Shown here: positions 22,701 to 34,141 of the stretch, one piece after another
Position numbering within the stretch: the first letter of the stretch is position 1
Layout: every line of letters begins with the position of its first letter
Source: Lateolabrax maculatus
Lineage: Eukaryota > Chordata > Actinopteri > Acropomatiformes > Lateolabracidae
Length of the DNA: 64,000 nt
Reading direction: 5' to 3'
Assembly (NCBI GenBank): GCA_031216445.1
Contig: CM062200.1
Span: 6,151,501 to 6,215,500 of the forward strand
Program-made: the position numbers and the translations under genes
Notes under the pieces: generated by a model
What the model was told of the DNA's origin: nothing
Databases searched by the model: none
What the model saw: the letters and a program-made list of their open reading frames with translations, nothing else

Positions 22701-24955
22701 GCGACGAGCTCTCCACCACCTACAAGGACAAAGCACGTCAAGCCAGTGAGTACATATCTTCATACAGTAATAATAATATTATAATAATGATAAAAATGAT
22801 AAAGTTTTCAAACCAAAACATGGGATTTTACAAAGTGGTTTACAAGGAAAAAGAGCAAATACACATACAAAGTAATTTACGTGTACAATGTAAGAACAGT
22901 AAACCATAAACATTTGGATCAATTCATACATATAAACATATTGTTATTAACATGTTATTATTATAACATGTGTTATTACTATATATTATTAAATATATAC
23001 ATTTGCCAGCCTGCCTGCACACATAAATACACACATGCAAATAAATTACCCAGAAGCGATTTAAAAGAGGAGTTTTTCAGGTCGTTCCAGAGTTGAGGTG
23101 CCATGTGTAGCAGTTAAGCATCAAAAGTCCTTACCACCTGATTTCTGAGACTATAAGTACTGAAAACAAATTAGGACATTTACATTCATATGAAGTTTCT
23201 TTTGCAATTGTGGAATATGTCAAAGAATGATGGTGCCATCCAGATACATTAGAGGCTACCTCGATCTTATTTGTGTATTTAAATTATACAGTTATGACAC
23301 AGTTATTCAGGAAAAAATATATAGTTGATGTTACAACACTAATTATAATCCTTTACAGCATGCCATAGATGTGTAAATCACTTCCAACCATAAAACATAC
23401 AACCAGTAATTGTTGCTAACAACATTTTGGATCTTGGATGTGAGTTTGTTCAGTTGGATCCAAACTTTTTTTTCTATGAGGACACCAGCTGCCAACCAAA
23501 CACAGGAACCTCTCTAGTTTCTCATGTCAATGCAACTATTTCAGTCCTGACCGCAGTGTTTTTACTTTTTCATTTAAATTCCAAAGATTCCCTTGGTGTC
23601 TCCAGAGGCATCAGCTTCAGTTAGACTTGTAGTCTTAATAGCTACATCACCCTCTAGTGGTGATTCTCTCGAACTGTAGCATCCAGTTACATTGACTGGT
23701 GATGGGGTGAGATATACCAGATACCTACAGAGGTATTCCCCCTCCCCCTCTTCCCCTCTTCTGTCCCCTCAAACAGCAGTCTCTCTTCTGTCAGTATTCT
23801 GAACATTTGCCTCACTCGCTGTATTTATAGGTACTGAAGCTTCTGATCGGCAGACTGGACGCAACTCTGACTTACAGGCCACACAGCTGAAAATGTGGTG
23901 TATAAGTGTGTGGTTGTGTGTGTATGTGCAAGTTGTGGTATGTGTGTGTTCCTTGCCACATGTGTGCACAATAACAGTAAAATGTCTGATTCTAGTGCGG
24001 TAATGATCAATCAAAATTGATCAACAAAACTTTAGGTAATCGATAAATCATTTAAGTCATCTATAAAGAAAAATGCTAAATATTATTCGCTGGTTCCAGA
24101 AAGATTTACTGCTTTTCTGTCTTTTTATATTATCGTGAATTAAATATCTTTGGGCTTTGGACTGTTGGTCGCACAGAACAGTCACTCTGTGGAAGGTTGT
24201 GATTTTTAAACAGATTCTGGCATTTTGTAAGCTAAACAATTAATTTACCAAACCGAAAAGTGGTGGACAAAAGTTTGCGAGATGAATCTTGGTTTGTGAG
24301 ATGATTACTGGGATAGGAAATAAGAGAATGGAAACGTGCTATAATAATATATAATGCTATATAAAAGGAGGTTTGTTTTATTCAGACTTATTTCTGGTGA
24401 AATACGGTATAGTTTTATCTCGTCAGGCCTCCTTAAACATGTGTTCAAATGAAACAGTCTTATAAGGGTAAATTTCATCAAGGGGTCACAAGCGAAAAAG
24501 ATTGGGAAACGCTGTATTAACCCATAATGGAAATATTGCTGTTTGCAGCCCCCTATGATTTCTATTGTGATGGTGAGATAGTTTGACATTTTGGAAAATA
24601 CGACGTTTTTACGACGGGTTATGTGCCAGGCTAGATTTAATGAAGAGATCTGAGAGTGGCGTCAAACTTCTCATTTAACTCTTACCAAAATGTTGAACCA
24701 TTCCTTTAACTCATAACGTTTTATCAACCCTGTCTGGTTTACATATCATTTCAACGAGGTAACAACGATCCCTGTTGATCCCACTGAATAGCTATGCACT
24801 GACTGAGTTGTGACTTCATATGAGCAAATGACATGTGGCCGTAATGAGCGCTCTGTCATCCGGTACAAGAGGCTGAAGGCCTGAATGACTTAGGTTAGGG
24901 CTTTACTATAGGCCGAATGATGACTGAGGTGTCCCGGGGACCTGCCCTTCTCACG

Positions 24956-25009
<54 letters not shown>

Positions 25010-28000
25010 ACACCTGCACTGCCTTTGGCTTTGAATATGGGATTGTTAGCTCTTCTGCTAGAGAGTTGTGTGTCGGTGTGTGGAGTGGTTGTTAGGTGTG
25101 AAGTGTCAGCAGCAGGGAACAGCACATCAGTAAAGAGTTATGACCAAGCTTCCCTCTATAAACTATAATTGGCTTTATGAACTCACACACACAAACACAC
25201 ACACATGCAAACACACACATAGACAGACTCAATGACACTGCTGTCTAAATATCCTCCGGTGTGGGGTCTTCCTGTCCTTGTGTGTGTGTGTGAGACATAG
25301 ACTGGACAGGTGTTTGATGCCTGTCAGACAGACAGGAATAGTGGGTTGACATCATGTGTTGGTTTGGGTTGCTGGACACAGACAAAGGTCTTTACATGGG
25401 CTGTGCCCTCAGAGAAGAGCTGGAAGACAGAGACTAAACGGTTCCCCACTCGGAGCAGAACTGCGAGGGTGTGTGTGGGAGGGTCTGAGGGAGGTTAAGG
25501 ACACACACACATACACACACACTCGCTCTTGTGAGATGAGGGACCTCACATCTACTTCAGGTTCAGACATAGGTGGACACACAGTCCCACGCACCGTTTA
25601 CGCAGGTAAGACACATTAAAACCCTTTTATGTACACAGGCTTAATTTACACAGATTCACTCACATTAGACGTAATTCATCAGTTTAAAATGAAATGTTGC
25701 TCTCTTTCAAATTAAGAGGAGTTACTTAATTTCTATACTATGTCAGCACCTTAAAAAGTTGACCATTAATGTCAAGGTTATTTGTCATTGTTGTTCTCAG
25801 TGGACTTGACTGATGATCCTGATGTTGGAAAGATTTAGATGGGAGGAAGTTTGTGAGTCACTTTACCTGTGATTGTGCATCTCATTTTGTGGTTTTATGC
25901 TGTAAAGACAAAGTGTATAAACTGACAAGTCAAAGCTGTAGTGCTACTGTGTACTGTACTGTAGTTATCAGATTGATGTTTGGTTGGTCAGTTAATCCAC
26001 CAATGATGACCCCCGACTGCGCCACCATCAGGTTCACATTTGTGGTTTTGGGTGAACCGTCTCTAAAGCCATTGTAAGGGTTGTCATAAAATTTGAGACA
26101 TTCATGTTCCCCTCAGGATGAATTGTAATAACTTTGGTGATCTCTTTATCTTTCCTCTAATGTCATCATTGGGTCAAAATATTTTGTGTAGTACTTGTTA
26201 ATGTTAATAAGCTAAACTAAGATGTGTTGTGTAGCATTTTGCTCCTTGCACCACCCTACATTCATATAGTGTAATAGCAAGCATGGCTGTAGACTCTCGT
26301 TCTCCTCTACAGCCTGTTATATCTTGTGGATGATGGCATTACATTTGCTACAGAAATATCCAAACGTTGCAAATTTGCAAGTGAAATATGACGTTTGATA
26401 TTGAGATTGTGTGTGTGTTTGTTATGTCTTGGTAAGCTTGAAAGTTACATAGAATATGGATGTGTGTGCACAGACTATAGTTATGTAGTGAGGATATTCA
26501 TGCGAGGTGAGCCAAGATACTAAAAAGTATCAAATTGCCTTGGACTAAGCAGAGATACACACATGTGCTCATGCTGGTGCATGCGCACACACGCACACAC
26601 ACAGGCACAAACAAGCATTTGTGCCGGAGAGACACTCTGATCTCACCTTCCCAGAGTGTGTGACTCAACTCTGGAGAGCAGCAGGAATTCTTTGTTCTAA
26701 ATCCACAACACACACTCCTGTCTGTCACTGGTAATCCTCACCGCAGCTCCTCACTGTGATAATACTGTATAAATCAGCCACTGCTCGCAGTCAGTGAGGG
26801 CTATCACACTGTTTTTCCCGTTATTTGTCACCTGTGCCTTGTTATGTATTCATCAAAAATCCCATTATCAGTTCCCTCCTTTGTTTCCTCTCTCTTTCAG
26901 CACATTTATTTTGGTCTTTCTCTCTTTCTCCTTCCTGTCTTGCAGAGTTGCAGCGTGGGGAGAGTGTGGTGGAGAAACAGGTGAAAGAAGCTCGCACTAA
27001 ATGCCGCTCTATTGCCTCTTTGCTGACTGATGCTCCCAACCCCAACTCGAAAGGGGTGCTTATGTTCAAGAAACGCCGACAGAGGGCCAAGAAGTACACA
27101 CTGACCTGCTTCGGCAAAGCTGAGGGAGATAGAGGAGGGGACACCGAAGGAGAGACAGGAGGGGAGACAGAGGAGGAAGGAGGGAATTCCATCCTAAGTG
27201 GCTCAGAAGTTGATGAAGAGGGATTCTCAGCGTCGTTTGACCCTACGTGGGACTCCGGTTATCTAGACGTGCTGGACAGGAGAAGCTCTGCCTGCCCGTC
27301 AAGCGCGCCAGCTACTCCAACAACGCCATCAACCAATCACTGCCTGGGGCTGGACATCTCAGCCTATCAGACTCCAGGGCTTGTGAGCTCTGTCAATCAA
27401 AGCCCAGGGTTGGAGATCTCAGGGCTGGAGGGCTCAGCCTATCAGGGCTCAAGGCTGGAGAGTAGCATCACGAAGCAGCCAATCAGTAACCACCCTGCAC
27501 ACATGTCTCCTCCAGCTATGGCTCTGGCCAATGGGGGATCGGTAGCTGTTAGTCGGGCTAGTGTCGTTCTGAGCCCGCCCTCTCAGATGCCCCATCCAAG
27601 TCAAAATGGGCAACATGGTAACCCTAATTCTAGTCCTAACCCTGATCTTAGTCCTAGCCCAATCACAGACTCAGATCATCACCTGAACGCCAACTGCAGT
27701 CCTAATGCAGGTGTTCTGAACCGTACTGCACGCCCCTTCACCCCAGGCCCGACCCCTTCCCGTGCATCTGTAACCTCTGTGATGTTTCGCCCTCCCCAGC
27801 CCAGACCCACAGCTGTGACCATGGCGACCAAACCCGTGGCAGCCGTCTCCATGATGACTATCCAACCTACTCGCCATCCGTCAGGGCCAGATGCAAGGAG
27901 AGCGGTGTCTAGCACCTCTCTCTACATCCCTCCAAGAAATAACAACAGCAACACTCCCCCCTCTGCTAACTCACCTCCCTCCTCCCTGTCTTCTGCACCT

Positions 28001-29683
28001 TTCTCCCAGCCTGCCACAAACCTACCAACATTTTCCCCTCAGCCCACAGTGTACGCTTCCCCCTCCACCCCGTTCTCTCCTTCTGGAGCCCAAAGTACCC
28101 TGGTCTGTCCATCACCTGCTCAGCCCTTCTCCCCTCCAGCTCCACAGCCATTTCCCTCTCATCCTGCTCCTACTTATCCACCTCCCTCCACCTGTATTTC
28201 TGCTTCTCCCACCTCCCCAGCACATCCCCATCATCTGACTCAGGTCTTCCAGGCCCAGCCCACCTCTTATCCCCCTGCTCCTGCGCCCACCCAACCTTCC
28301 CCATCTCCATCTGTCCACCCCTACATCAACATGACCGGTGCAGTGACTCCCGGCTCGCATGCTGCCGTGGCAACTGCATCACCTCCCCAGGCTCCTGCCG
28401 CGGATCCACTGGCGTCACGTGAGCAGCGCATTGCGGTCCCTGCCGCTCGCACCGGCATCCTGCACGATGCCCGCCGTCGTAGCAACAAGAAGCCAATGTT
28501 CTGTGCAGTCCAGAACAAAGATGTTTCTCCAAACCCGGACTTGATGTCGATGGTCCTGAACATGGATGACCACTTTTGTAGAACCCCAGGTGTTGAACCT
28601 GGAGCTGCACCCAGTGGGGAGACCGGACATGAGTCAGGGCCTGAGGAAGACTGGCTGAGGCTGGGGGCAGAGGCCTGCAACTTCTTGCAGGCTCAGCGGG
28701 GACCCAGGCCACCACCTGTTGCTCCCAAACCGCAAACCCCTCAGGTGCCGCAGCTGGCGGGGAAGGGAGGTCAGCTGTTTGCCCGTAGGCAGAACAGAAT
28801 GGATCGGTACGTTGTGGAGCGAGCTCCCTCTGTTGCTGCAGCACCTTACTCTCCCGCCCAGACGAGGGAGCCCTCACCCACGCCTTCTCTCCCTGCCACC
28901 TGGAAATATTCGTCCAACATCCGTGCTCCTCCCCCCATCAGCTACAACCCCCTTCTCTCTCCCTCCTGCCCTCCAAAGGCCCAGAAGAAGCCTGAGGTGA
29001 CAAAGTCTGGGCCAGCTCGATCTAAAGGGCAGAAAGCGGGCATCAAGCCTGTGGACATTATGAGCCACCAGCCCTACCAGCTCAACTCTTCTCTGTTCAG
29101 CTATGGGGGCGGGGTTCCCCAGGACACGTCCACCTGTCAGCAGCAGCGACAGGTGGGTCCTCAGAAGACAGCGCGAGTTTATGAGGTAAAGCGATTCTCC
29201 ACGCCCCCGCCCACAGCCACGGGGCCCGCCCTCAAAGTTATTGTACCTCGATCAGCCACGACGCTCGGAGAGCCACTGTGGCGCTCCGATGTCACATCTC
29301 CTCCACCCACAGTTGGCCCCACCCCTTACCAACCCTATCAGCCTCAACCCCAAGCTTACCAACCTCAGTGGGCCGCCGCCCCTCTGTCTCCCCCGCCTCC
29401 TCCTGCCCCTACCGCTCCACTCCCTCAGCTCCCCACCTTCTCCTCTGCTCATGCTCCAAATCTAGTCCAGTCCCCTACTTTCTACCACCTTCAGCCCTCC
29501 AGCAGCGCACAGGCCAACAGGCAGTTTAAGAGTGCCCCAGATCTGAGCCCCCTGGGCCCCGCTGGTGCCTCTCGGCCCACGTCCAGCAGCACTCAACCTA
29601 CCAGGGTCCCCAGGCCCAGGTTCAGCACTTCCAACATGGGCCTGCAGCCTTGCGTCTGGCGCCCTGGATCCACTATGCACTGA
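18360..29683 (+). CDS. SYNPO2L: SYNPO2L, synaptopodin 2-like Z-disc protein (long, PDZ-containing form)
   Basis: The coding exons are 18360-18461, 21534-21685, 21811-22113, 22357-22745 and 26946-29683. Borders are GT-AG and the phases close to 1227 residues. SYNPO2L (CHAP) is an actin- and alpha-actinin-associated protein of the sarcomeric Z-disc in heart and skeletal muscle. An N-terminal PDZ domain (residues about 5-86) has the carboxylate-binding loop PWGF (15-18). Family blocks follow in order: PDSEAYYGETDSDAD in exon 3, LVPMVGP at the end of exon 4, KGVLMFKKRRQRAKKYTL (351-368), LNRTARPFTPG (573-583), EQRI.VPAARTGIL (about 806), LGAEACNF (about 887), PSWKYS/NIRAPPPI (about 960) and VWRPG at the C-terminus. 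The rest is Pro/Ser-rich and disordered. The start was chosen because it gives the family N-terminus (M.AEE..V.LSGGAPWGF); an in-frame ATG at 18186 would add 58 unrelated residues. Confidence 0.96.
19747..19780. repeat. (TG)n microsatellite
   Basis: A pure TG tract of about 17 units in SYNPO2L intron 1. Other TG or CA tracts of 20-32 bases in the window are at 16161-16183, 18109-18134, 18485-18510, 21704-21728, 34964-34988, 44855-44882 and 46131-46164. Confidence 0.95.
20700..20965. repeat. Interspersed teleost repeat (AAGTA-rich)
   Basis: The sequence has strings such as AAAAGTACAAAATTATAAGC, AAGTAGCTTAAAATGG and ends TGAGTAAATGTACTTAGTTA. I recognise this as a widespread teleost repeat. 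No coding potential. Confidence 0.7.
21195..21405. repeat. Short repeat with partly inverted ends
   Basis: The left end GTGGTTCCTAATGTGGGGGT and the right end AAAAGGTGGGGAACCAATGG are partial reverse complements around GGTTCC/GGAACC. A related fragment (GTGGTTCCTAACCTTGGGAC ... GGGGTTGCAAGATAAAC) lies at 49560-49620. The wording resembles a common teleost element. Confidence 0.55.
21534..21685 (+). CDS. SYNPO2L: SYNPO2L exon 2 (residues 35-84, rest of PDZ)
   Basis: The acceptor is CTCTCTGCAG and the donor AAAAG|GTCAGA, phase 2. It encodes VRRRSKACRAGLKEHDELVA and then AMSLIDTQSATLNLRVK, matching the second half of the SYNPO2/SYNPO2L PDZ domain, including the helix-2 region. Confidence 0.94.
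21811..22113 (+). CDS. SYNPO2L: SYNPO2L exon 3 (residues 85-185)
   Basis: The acceptor is ATGTTTCCAG and the donor GCGG|GTAAGT, phase 2. A Ser-rich stretch precedes PPDSEAYYGETDSDAD, a block almost identical in mammalian SYNPO2L. A basic, His/Arg/Gln-rich stretch then leads to an acidic end (EEEETSEMSG). Confidence 0.93.
22357..22745 (+). CDS. SYNPO2L: SYNPO2L exon 4 (residues 186-315)
   Basis: The acceptor is CCTCTTAG and the donor GCCA|GTGAGT, phase 1. The exon is mostly fish-specific low-complexity sequence and ends with LVPMVGP, then DELSTTYKDKARQA, matching the mammalian LIPMVGP and DLTTTYTQKAKQA. The join to exon 5 restores KLQR. Confidence 0.92.
24560..24725. repeat. Interspersed repeat, family A, copy 2 (fragment)
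   Basis: It contains GATAGTTTGACATTTTGGAA, GGGTTATGTGCCAGGCTAGA and ends CCATTCCTTTAA, matching the ends of the family A repeats. Confidence 0.6.
24958..25004. repeat. (CA)n microsatellite
   Basis: An almost perfect CA tract of about 47 bases within SYNPO2L intron 4, 530 bases before the candidate short-form first exon. Confidence 0.95.
25536..25605 (+). CDS. SYNPO2L: Candidate alternative first exon of SYNPO2L (PDZ-less short form)
   Basis: An ATG at 25536 opens 23 codons (MRDLTSTSGSDIGGH... ending TVYA) and then a strong donor GCAG|GTAAGA in phase 1, exactly the phase needed by the acceptor at 26946. Splicing would give a 935-residue protein starting with this leader and continuing ELQRGESVVEK. 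Mammalian SYNPO2L (CHAP) is known to have a long PDZ form and a short form without PDZ. This exon fits the start of the short form. Upstream, TATAAA occurs at 25157, about 380 bases away; its relevance is unclear. Confidence 0.65.
26020..26190. repeat. Interspersed repeat, family B, copy 1
   Basis: Phrases CACCATCAGGTTCACATTTG, ACATTCATGTTCCCCTCAGG and ACTTTGGTGATCTCTTTATC occur in the same order, diverged, at 32060-32430 and 38410-38575. I recognise it as a widespread percomorph repeat. Confidence 0.65.
26946..29683 (+). CDS. SYNPO2L: SYNPO2L exon 5, long terminal coding exon (residues 316-1227)
   Basis: The acceptor is CTGTCTTGCAG; the stop is TGA at 29681-29683. This 2738-base exon has no stop and carries nearly all conserved blocks after the PDZ part, starting with KEARTKCRSIASLLTDAPNP (329-348). 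Its phase-1 entry is compatible with both exon 4 and the candidate first exon at 25536-25605. Composition is dominated by Pro, Ser, Ala and Gln between the blocks. Confidence 0.96.
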
Positions 29684-30600
29684 ACAGACTCTGGTCTGGA
29701 CATAACAAACCATGGCTCTATGGGAACATAGAACAACATTTTCTAAATAAGTCCATGTGTTTTTAATATGGTAAAAATTGCAGCTTGGGGTTTTATCTGC
29801 CACGTTTTATCACAAGATCTGTTTGGTTCGGCCACCGATGTAGCACATTTTATCACTTAGAATTAATCTTGTTGACTCATTTATCCAATCCATTTTGTTA
29901 TAGTTAAAGGGAACACTGTTTTGCAAAGGAAATGTAGTGTGGAAACATGAGTTTAAAAAATGGAGATCAACAGCAGATTGAAATGACAGAGAGAGAAAGA
30001 TGCTGGGGAAAACTGAAATAAAGTTCTGTAAATATTGTATTGAGTGATGAAGAATTAAGTTTAAACTTTAAAAAGAAGAATAGAGGACGTGAAAAGACAA
30101 GAGTGTTGTGAGAGAGACGTGTTCGAGGATGGGAAAAAGATGAAAAGGAAAGCACAGGAGGCACTGATGAAGTGACATAATAGAAACAGTGTCTGAGGAG
30201 GTATAAAAGGTACAGATTTGTCTTACAACTTCACAGTCTGTAAACACCATATAGTACCTGTTGCCATTCAGAAATATCATGTTAGAAAAATTGCTTTACT
30301 AACAAATTTGATGTAGCTTCTACTACTGTAATTCCCCCCTCTGTTATATATATATATTCTAAGGATTTGTGTTTGATGATTGTGAGTGTCTTTTTTTAGT
30401 TGCACTCTGCAGCGGTGTGACCTTTGTTTTCAGTAGTTTTTCAAGGGGCGAGGAGCACAGCTGCCACGAAGAAAGGAAGGCTTTTACAGTAGACGGGATT
30501 TCTGATCTGTTGATATGAAACAGGAGAGGTATAACATGTCTGTTTAGCTGTGATTTTTTCCTGAGACTGAGAGACTGAATAAAAATAGACATGACTCACA
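29684..30600 (+). other. SYNPO2L: SYNPO2L 3' untranslated region
   Basis: There are polyadenylation signals AATAAA at 30017-30022 and 30578-30583. The second is followed by a T/GT-rich stretch (CTCTGTTTCTTCCTGTGTC near 30611), so the 3'UTR may have two lengths, about 350 and about 920 bases. Confidence 0.6.
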
Positions 30601-31552
30601 TCAGCTGTCACTCTGTTTCTTCCTGTGTCACCCACGTCACCAACCGCTCCCACACTGGGCCCCACCGTCTCCTCCTCCCATTAGTTTTTACCCCTTTCTC
30701 TCTTTCAGGCGTTTACTGGCTAATCTAACAGCTTAATTATTTTCTCAGGATTTAGGCAGTTTGGCAATCAAACACACAGTCTTCAAAAGTGATAATTTAG
30801 GCATCAAGAAAATGTTTTTTAAACTTCCACCACATGGGGTCACTGTAGGATTTGTCATTTAGACATTCTGCACCACCGCAGTTTATGGTCTCCCTTGTCT
30901 CCTCACATATTTGACATAGCTATAATGTGAGAAAAATTGTAACATAACAGAGAAAACATATGGTTTTCATTTTATATCTATCTTTTTAGATTTTATATTC
31001 AGTTTTATAAATCCTAACTGTAAACACACAGTATTAGTACATTTGGTAATCCAGCTGAATGAGAAGAGGTACAAAAGAATTACAAATACATGCATCCCTT
31101 TTCTATTTTAGATTCAATATCTAGTCATTGCAGTATAAAATGTTCTCGTAGGATAGTTGGCCTTCACTTTAGAGCAGTTTAATGATAGCCACCTGGTGGA
31201 TTTGAGCTGTGAAACCCAACCATGGCCACAGAAGGGGATCTAACCTATGACCCTTGAATGGGATCAGGTGACAGACAGGGGCTAACTTTAGCTGCTACCT
31301 TTAGTCCTGTTCGGGTCCACTGGTAAGTTTAGTTGCTGTGCTAGTGGAAGGTACAACACACACAGAAATCCCTGCAGTGTGCAGAATATTCACTTTTCTA
31401 CAAACTAGGTCACTGGATTTTAGAAATGCATAAAAGCTGTAACTGCTCTTAATACTGTAATGACCGGAGTGTCTCTTTTAACTCTTGGCCAAATTACCAA
31501 ATTAGTTCTTCAATTCTTCCCCTTTAAGTCTTTCTCCTCTCCTCTGTTAGTT

Positions 31553-31553
<1 letters not shown>

Positions 31554-31600
<47 letters not shown>
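31554..31600. repeat. (CA)n microsatellite
   Basis: An uninterrupted CA tract of about 47 bases, 950 bases downstream of the second SYNPO2L polyadenylation signal. Confidence 0.95.
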
Positions 31601-31601
<1 letters not shown>

Positions 31602-32059
31602 ATTTCACCTATTTTTGGAGCCGTTAATCTCCAGCTATTTGGCCCGGTGCTAAACTCTTAATTCTGATGGCTTTTTTACAATGTGATTGAGAGTGGAGGG
31701 GAAGAGCTACCTCGTACATCCTGTCTCCTCCCTCTGCTCTGCCAAAGAGGCTCTTTCCTCACACCGTGTTTCTGGGTCAACAGAGTCGAGTGTTTAGGGT
31801 CGAGGGTCAGGGTTTAGAGGCAGGTTAGACACTGGACAAATAATGGTTATTCTTATACTCATGTGGATTGATCTATTGATCATCAGATTATTATTCTGGG
31901 GAAAAAAATGTTTATTGTTTCTGCAGTTAACTCAGTTAATTCATTACATTACTACAGTAGAAGGTAACTTGTAATAACCAACCAGCTTGGCAATAAACCT
32001 TTTAACTGGGAATTAGATTACTGATGGATTTATAACCCAGTGATACACACATCTTTATC

Positions 32060-32430
32060 AAGGCCGCCTGGTCCATCCAATTTCAGGACTACCATGCTGC
32101 ACGTGTGATTTTCATTTGACTGTCTGACTGATGGCAACGTCGCTCAGTTGATCCACCACTTTTGTCCAGCTGGAAATATCTCATACAGCTTTTAGATGGC
32201 TCGCCAGGAAATTTTGCAGTGACATTCATGTTCCTCAAAGGATGAATCCTACAGATTTTGGTGGTCCTTTAGCGTTTCATTTAGCACCACCATCATGTCA
32301 CATTTTTCACTTATCCTGATAAGTATATATTTGATGGATTGGCAAAACAATTTGTACAGACGTTCGTCATTCCTAGATGATGAATCATAATCAGTTTGGT
32401 GATCAGTATATGAGCAATATATAAACCCAA
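32060..32430. repeat. Interspersed repeat, family B, copy 2
   Basis: It contains GTGACATTCATGTTCCTCAA, GGATGAATCCTACAGATTTT and a second diverged round (GTACAGACGTTCGTCATTCC, then ATGATGAATCATAATCAG), so two successive family B units may be present. Confidence 0.6.
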
Positions 32431-32489
32431 ATTACTTGATATGGCAAACTTCCCAAATCCAGCAGTTCAGGGCAAAATTATCATTCATT

Positions 32490-32700
32490 TGCATTTCAGG
32501 CCACCTGATGAATTTAAGTCCAATATTCTTTTAGCTCTGTTTTTGGTCTCCACCAACTCCTGAAGGAAACATCTGGCTCTTTAGCTGCTAAATGCTCCAC
32601 CCTGTTCACCAGCTAGTTGTTAACTGTGTCTGTCTGCTGTTTGGTGCTGAGCAGGTAATGTACAGCAGGTGCAGAGCAAAAAACAATGCTATGGGAGCGT
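32490..32700. repeat. Interspersed repeat, family C, copy 1
   Basis: It contains AGTCCAATATTCTTTTAGCT, GGTCTCCACCAACTCCTGA and TGTGTCTGTCTGCTGTTTGG. Copies with the same phrases occur at 36605-36690 (partial) and 54065-54345. Confidence 0.65.
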
Positions 32701-32734
32701 TGAGAGGGAACCAAAACACTAAAGATGGCTAAAC

Positions 32735-32835
32735 CGGACAGGTCGTCCACTGATTACAGGGTTGCTGGTTTGATCCCCATTTCCTCCTGTCCACCTGTCA
32801 AAGCGTTGGGCAAGACACTGAACTCCACACTGTCA
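32735..32835 (+). repeat. SINE-like fragment with a B-box-like motif
   Basis: TTGCTGGTTTGATCCCC resembles the tRNA B-box (GGTTCGANNCC). It is followed by GGGCAAGACACTGAACTCCA, which is frequent in teleost repeats. No A-box or intact tRNA fold was found. Confidence 0.4.
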
Positions 32836-33879
32836 CACTGTTTTTACATTAACCTACATTTGAGACATTGTTATAATAAAATATTGATTAAAGCCACTTA
32901 AAGAAATTTTCCTGGCAGTGTCATCATCCAACCCACCCCAAATTCTTGCCACTCCAGAGGATTCAATGATCAATCTTTCCCAGTTGGCTGAACAAATGTG
33001 TGTTTACTACCTGACCAAAACTCAAAGTGACACAGCAGAGAAATATAGGGCCTTTAAAACCTGTGAAGAAACGTCCAGGACAAGACAAACCGACAGTGAC
33101 TCACAAAGCTACTGGTTGTATCTAAGAAGCAGAGCACTGACGAGGAAATGGCTGACATGATGATGCTGGTGTAACTGCTGCCAGGCACAAATGAAGCATG
33201 AAGTTGCAAATTATACCCAAAGGTTAGTTGGAGGAGCATGTATAAAGAGAGAGAGGGGAGGAAAACACATCAACAAAAGCATAAACGCCCTTAGGCACGT
33301 TAAACCGAGTGACAGGGGAATACAGTAACTGCTGGAAATATATTTTCTCTTCTCTTGTGTTGTCTGTCATGTTATCAAAAGCTCCTGTTCTCCTGTGATT
33401 GGAAGGAGTGGGACAAATGATTCATGATGATCAGGATTTTAAAATTTGACGAAGTCCCTACGATACCAATACATAACTCTTCCACAGTCTACGCTGAAGA
33501 CCAAAGGTGATCTTTGCTTGAACTCTGTAACAACCTACCAGCGGAGATAAACACTGCGCCCCCTATTAAAACTGAGGCCTGAACATGAACCGATTGGTGC
33601 ATCAGTCAACATAGCAACACCTCTGGTCCTTTCAAGCAAAAGTAGTTGATTTGGCCCTTGTGATATCTGAAAAATTAATAACATGGTTCAAACTTAATAA
33701 CATAGTTCAAACTTGAATAAAAGTTTGTTTGAGTTAATGTTTGTTGTTGTTCTTTATAGCAACTTAAAATCAGAGTCAAATTCCTCGTTTGTGTACACAT
33801 ACTGTACTTGGCAAATAAAGCAGATTCTGAAAAAATAATGATCAGTTATCTATTATCACTCATCTTTCCAACCTCTGAA

Positions 33880-34141
33880 TTTAAAACACCACACCCACCT
33901 CCCTCTTTACCCCAAGTCAGTTCCCCCCATGCCCCCTCCCACCCCCCAGGCCAGGTCCATAGCACTGGAGCAGCCCTGCTGATAGGGTTTCACTCTCTCC
34001 TTGGCAAAGAGGAGGGCAGGCAGTACAATACAAACTCTGGGACGCAAATCTACCTGGGAATCTATATTCCTCTTCCTCCGACGAACACTTATTCTGGGAC
34101 CTTCAGGGACCTGTGTCTTTCTGTGGATACCTGTGTCTTAG
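33880..34141 (+). promoter_or_regulatory. MYOZ1: Possible MYOZ1 upstream promoter and untranslated exon
   Basis: A C-rich stretch (CCACACCCACCTCCCTC near 33890) is followed by non-repetitive sequence ending in a good donor TCTTAG|GTAAGA at 34141/34142. Coding exon 1 of MYOZ1 is preceded by a splice acceptor (CTGTCCTTCAG at 37611), so an upstream untranslated exon must exist. This is the best candidate I can see, but it rests only on position and a splice consensus. Confidence 0.3.

Larger units (their letters stand above)
22746..26945 (+). other. SYNPO2L intron 4
   Basis: This 4.2-kb intron holds a family A repeat (24560-24725), a (CA)n tract (24958-25004), the candidate alternative first exon (25536-25605) and a family B repeat (26020-26190). 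The promoter for the short form would have to lie in its second half. Confidence 0.6.

Noticed and set aside
28321..28877. Minus-strand open frames of 119 and 183 residues within SYNPO2L exon 5.
   Set aside because: They lie wholly antisense to a conserved coding exon and encode no recognisable family. GC-rich codons explain the lack of stops.
32735..32835. A tRNA gene suggested by GGTTTGATCCCC.
   Set aside because: Only a B-box-like word is present. No acceptor stem, anticodon arm or A-box could be fitted.
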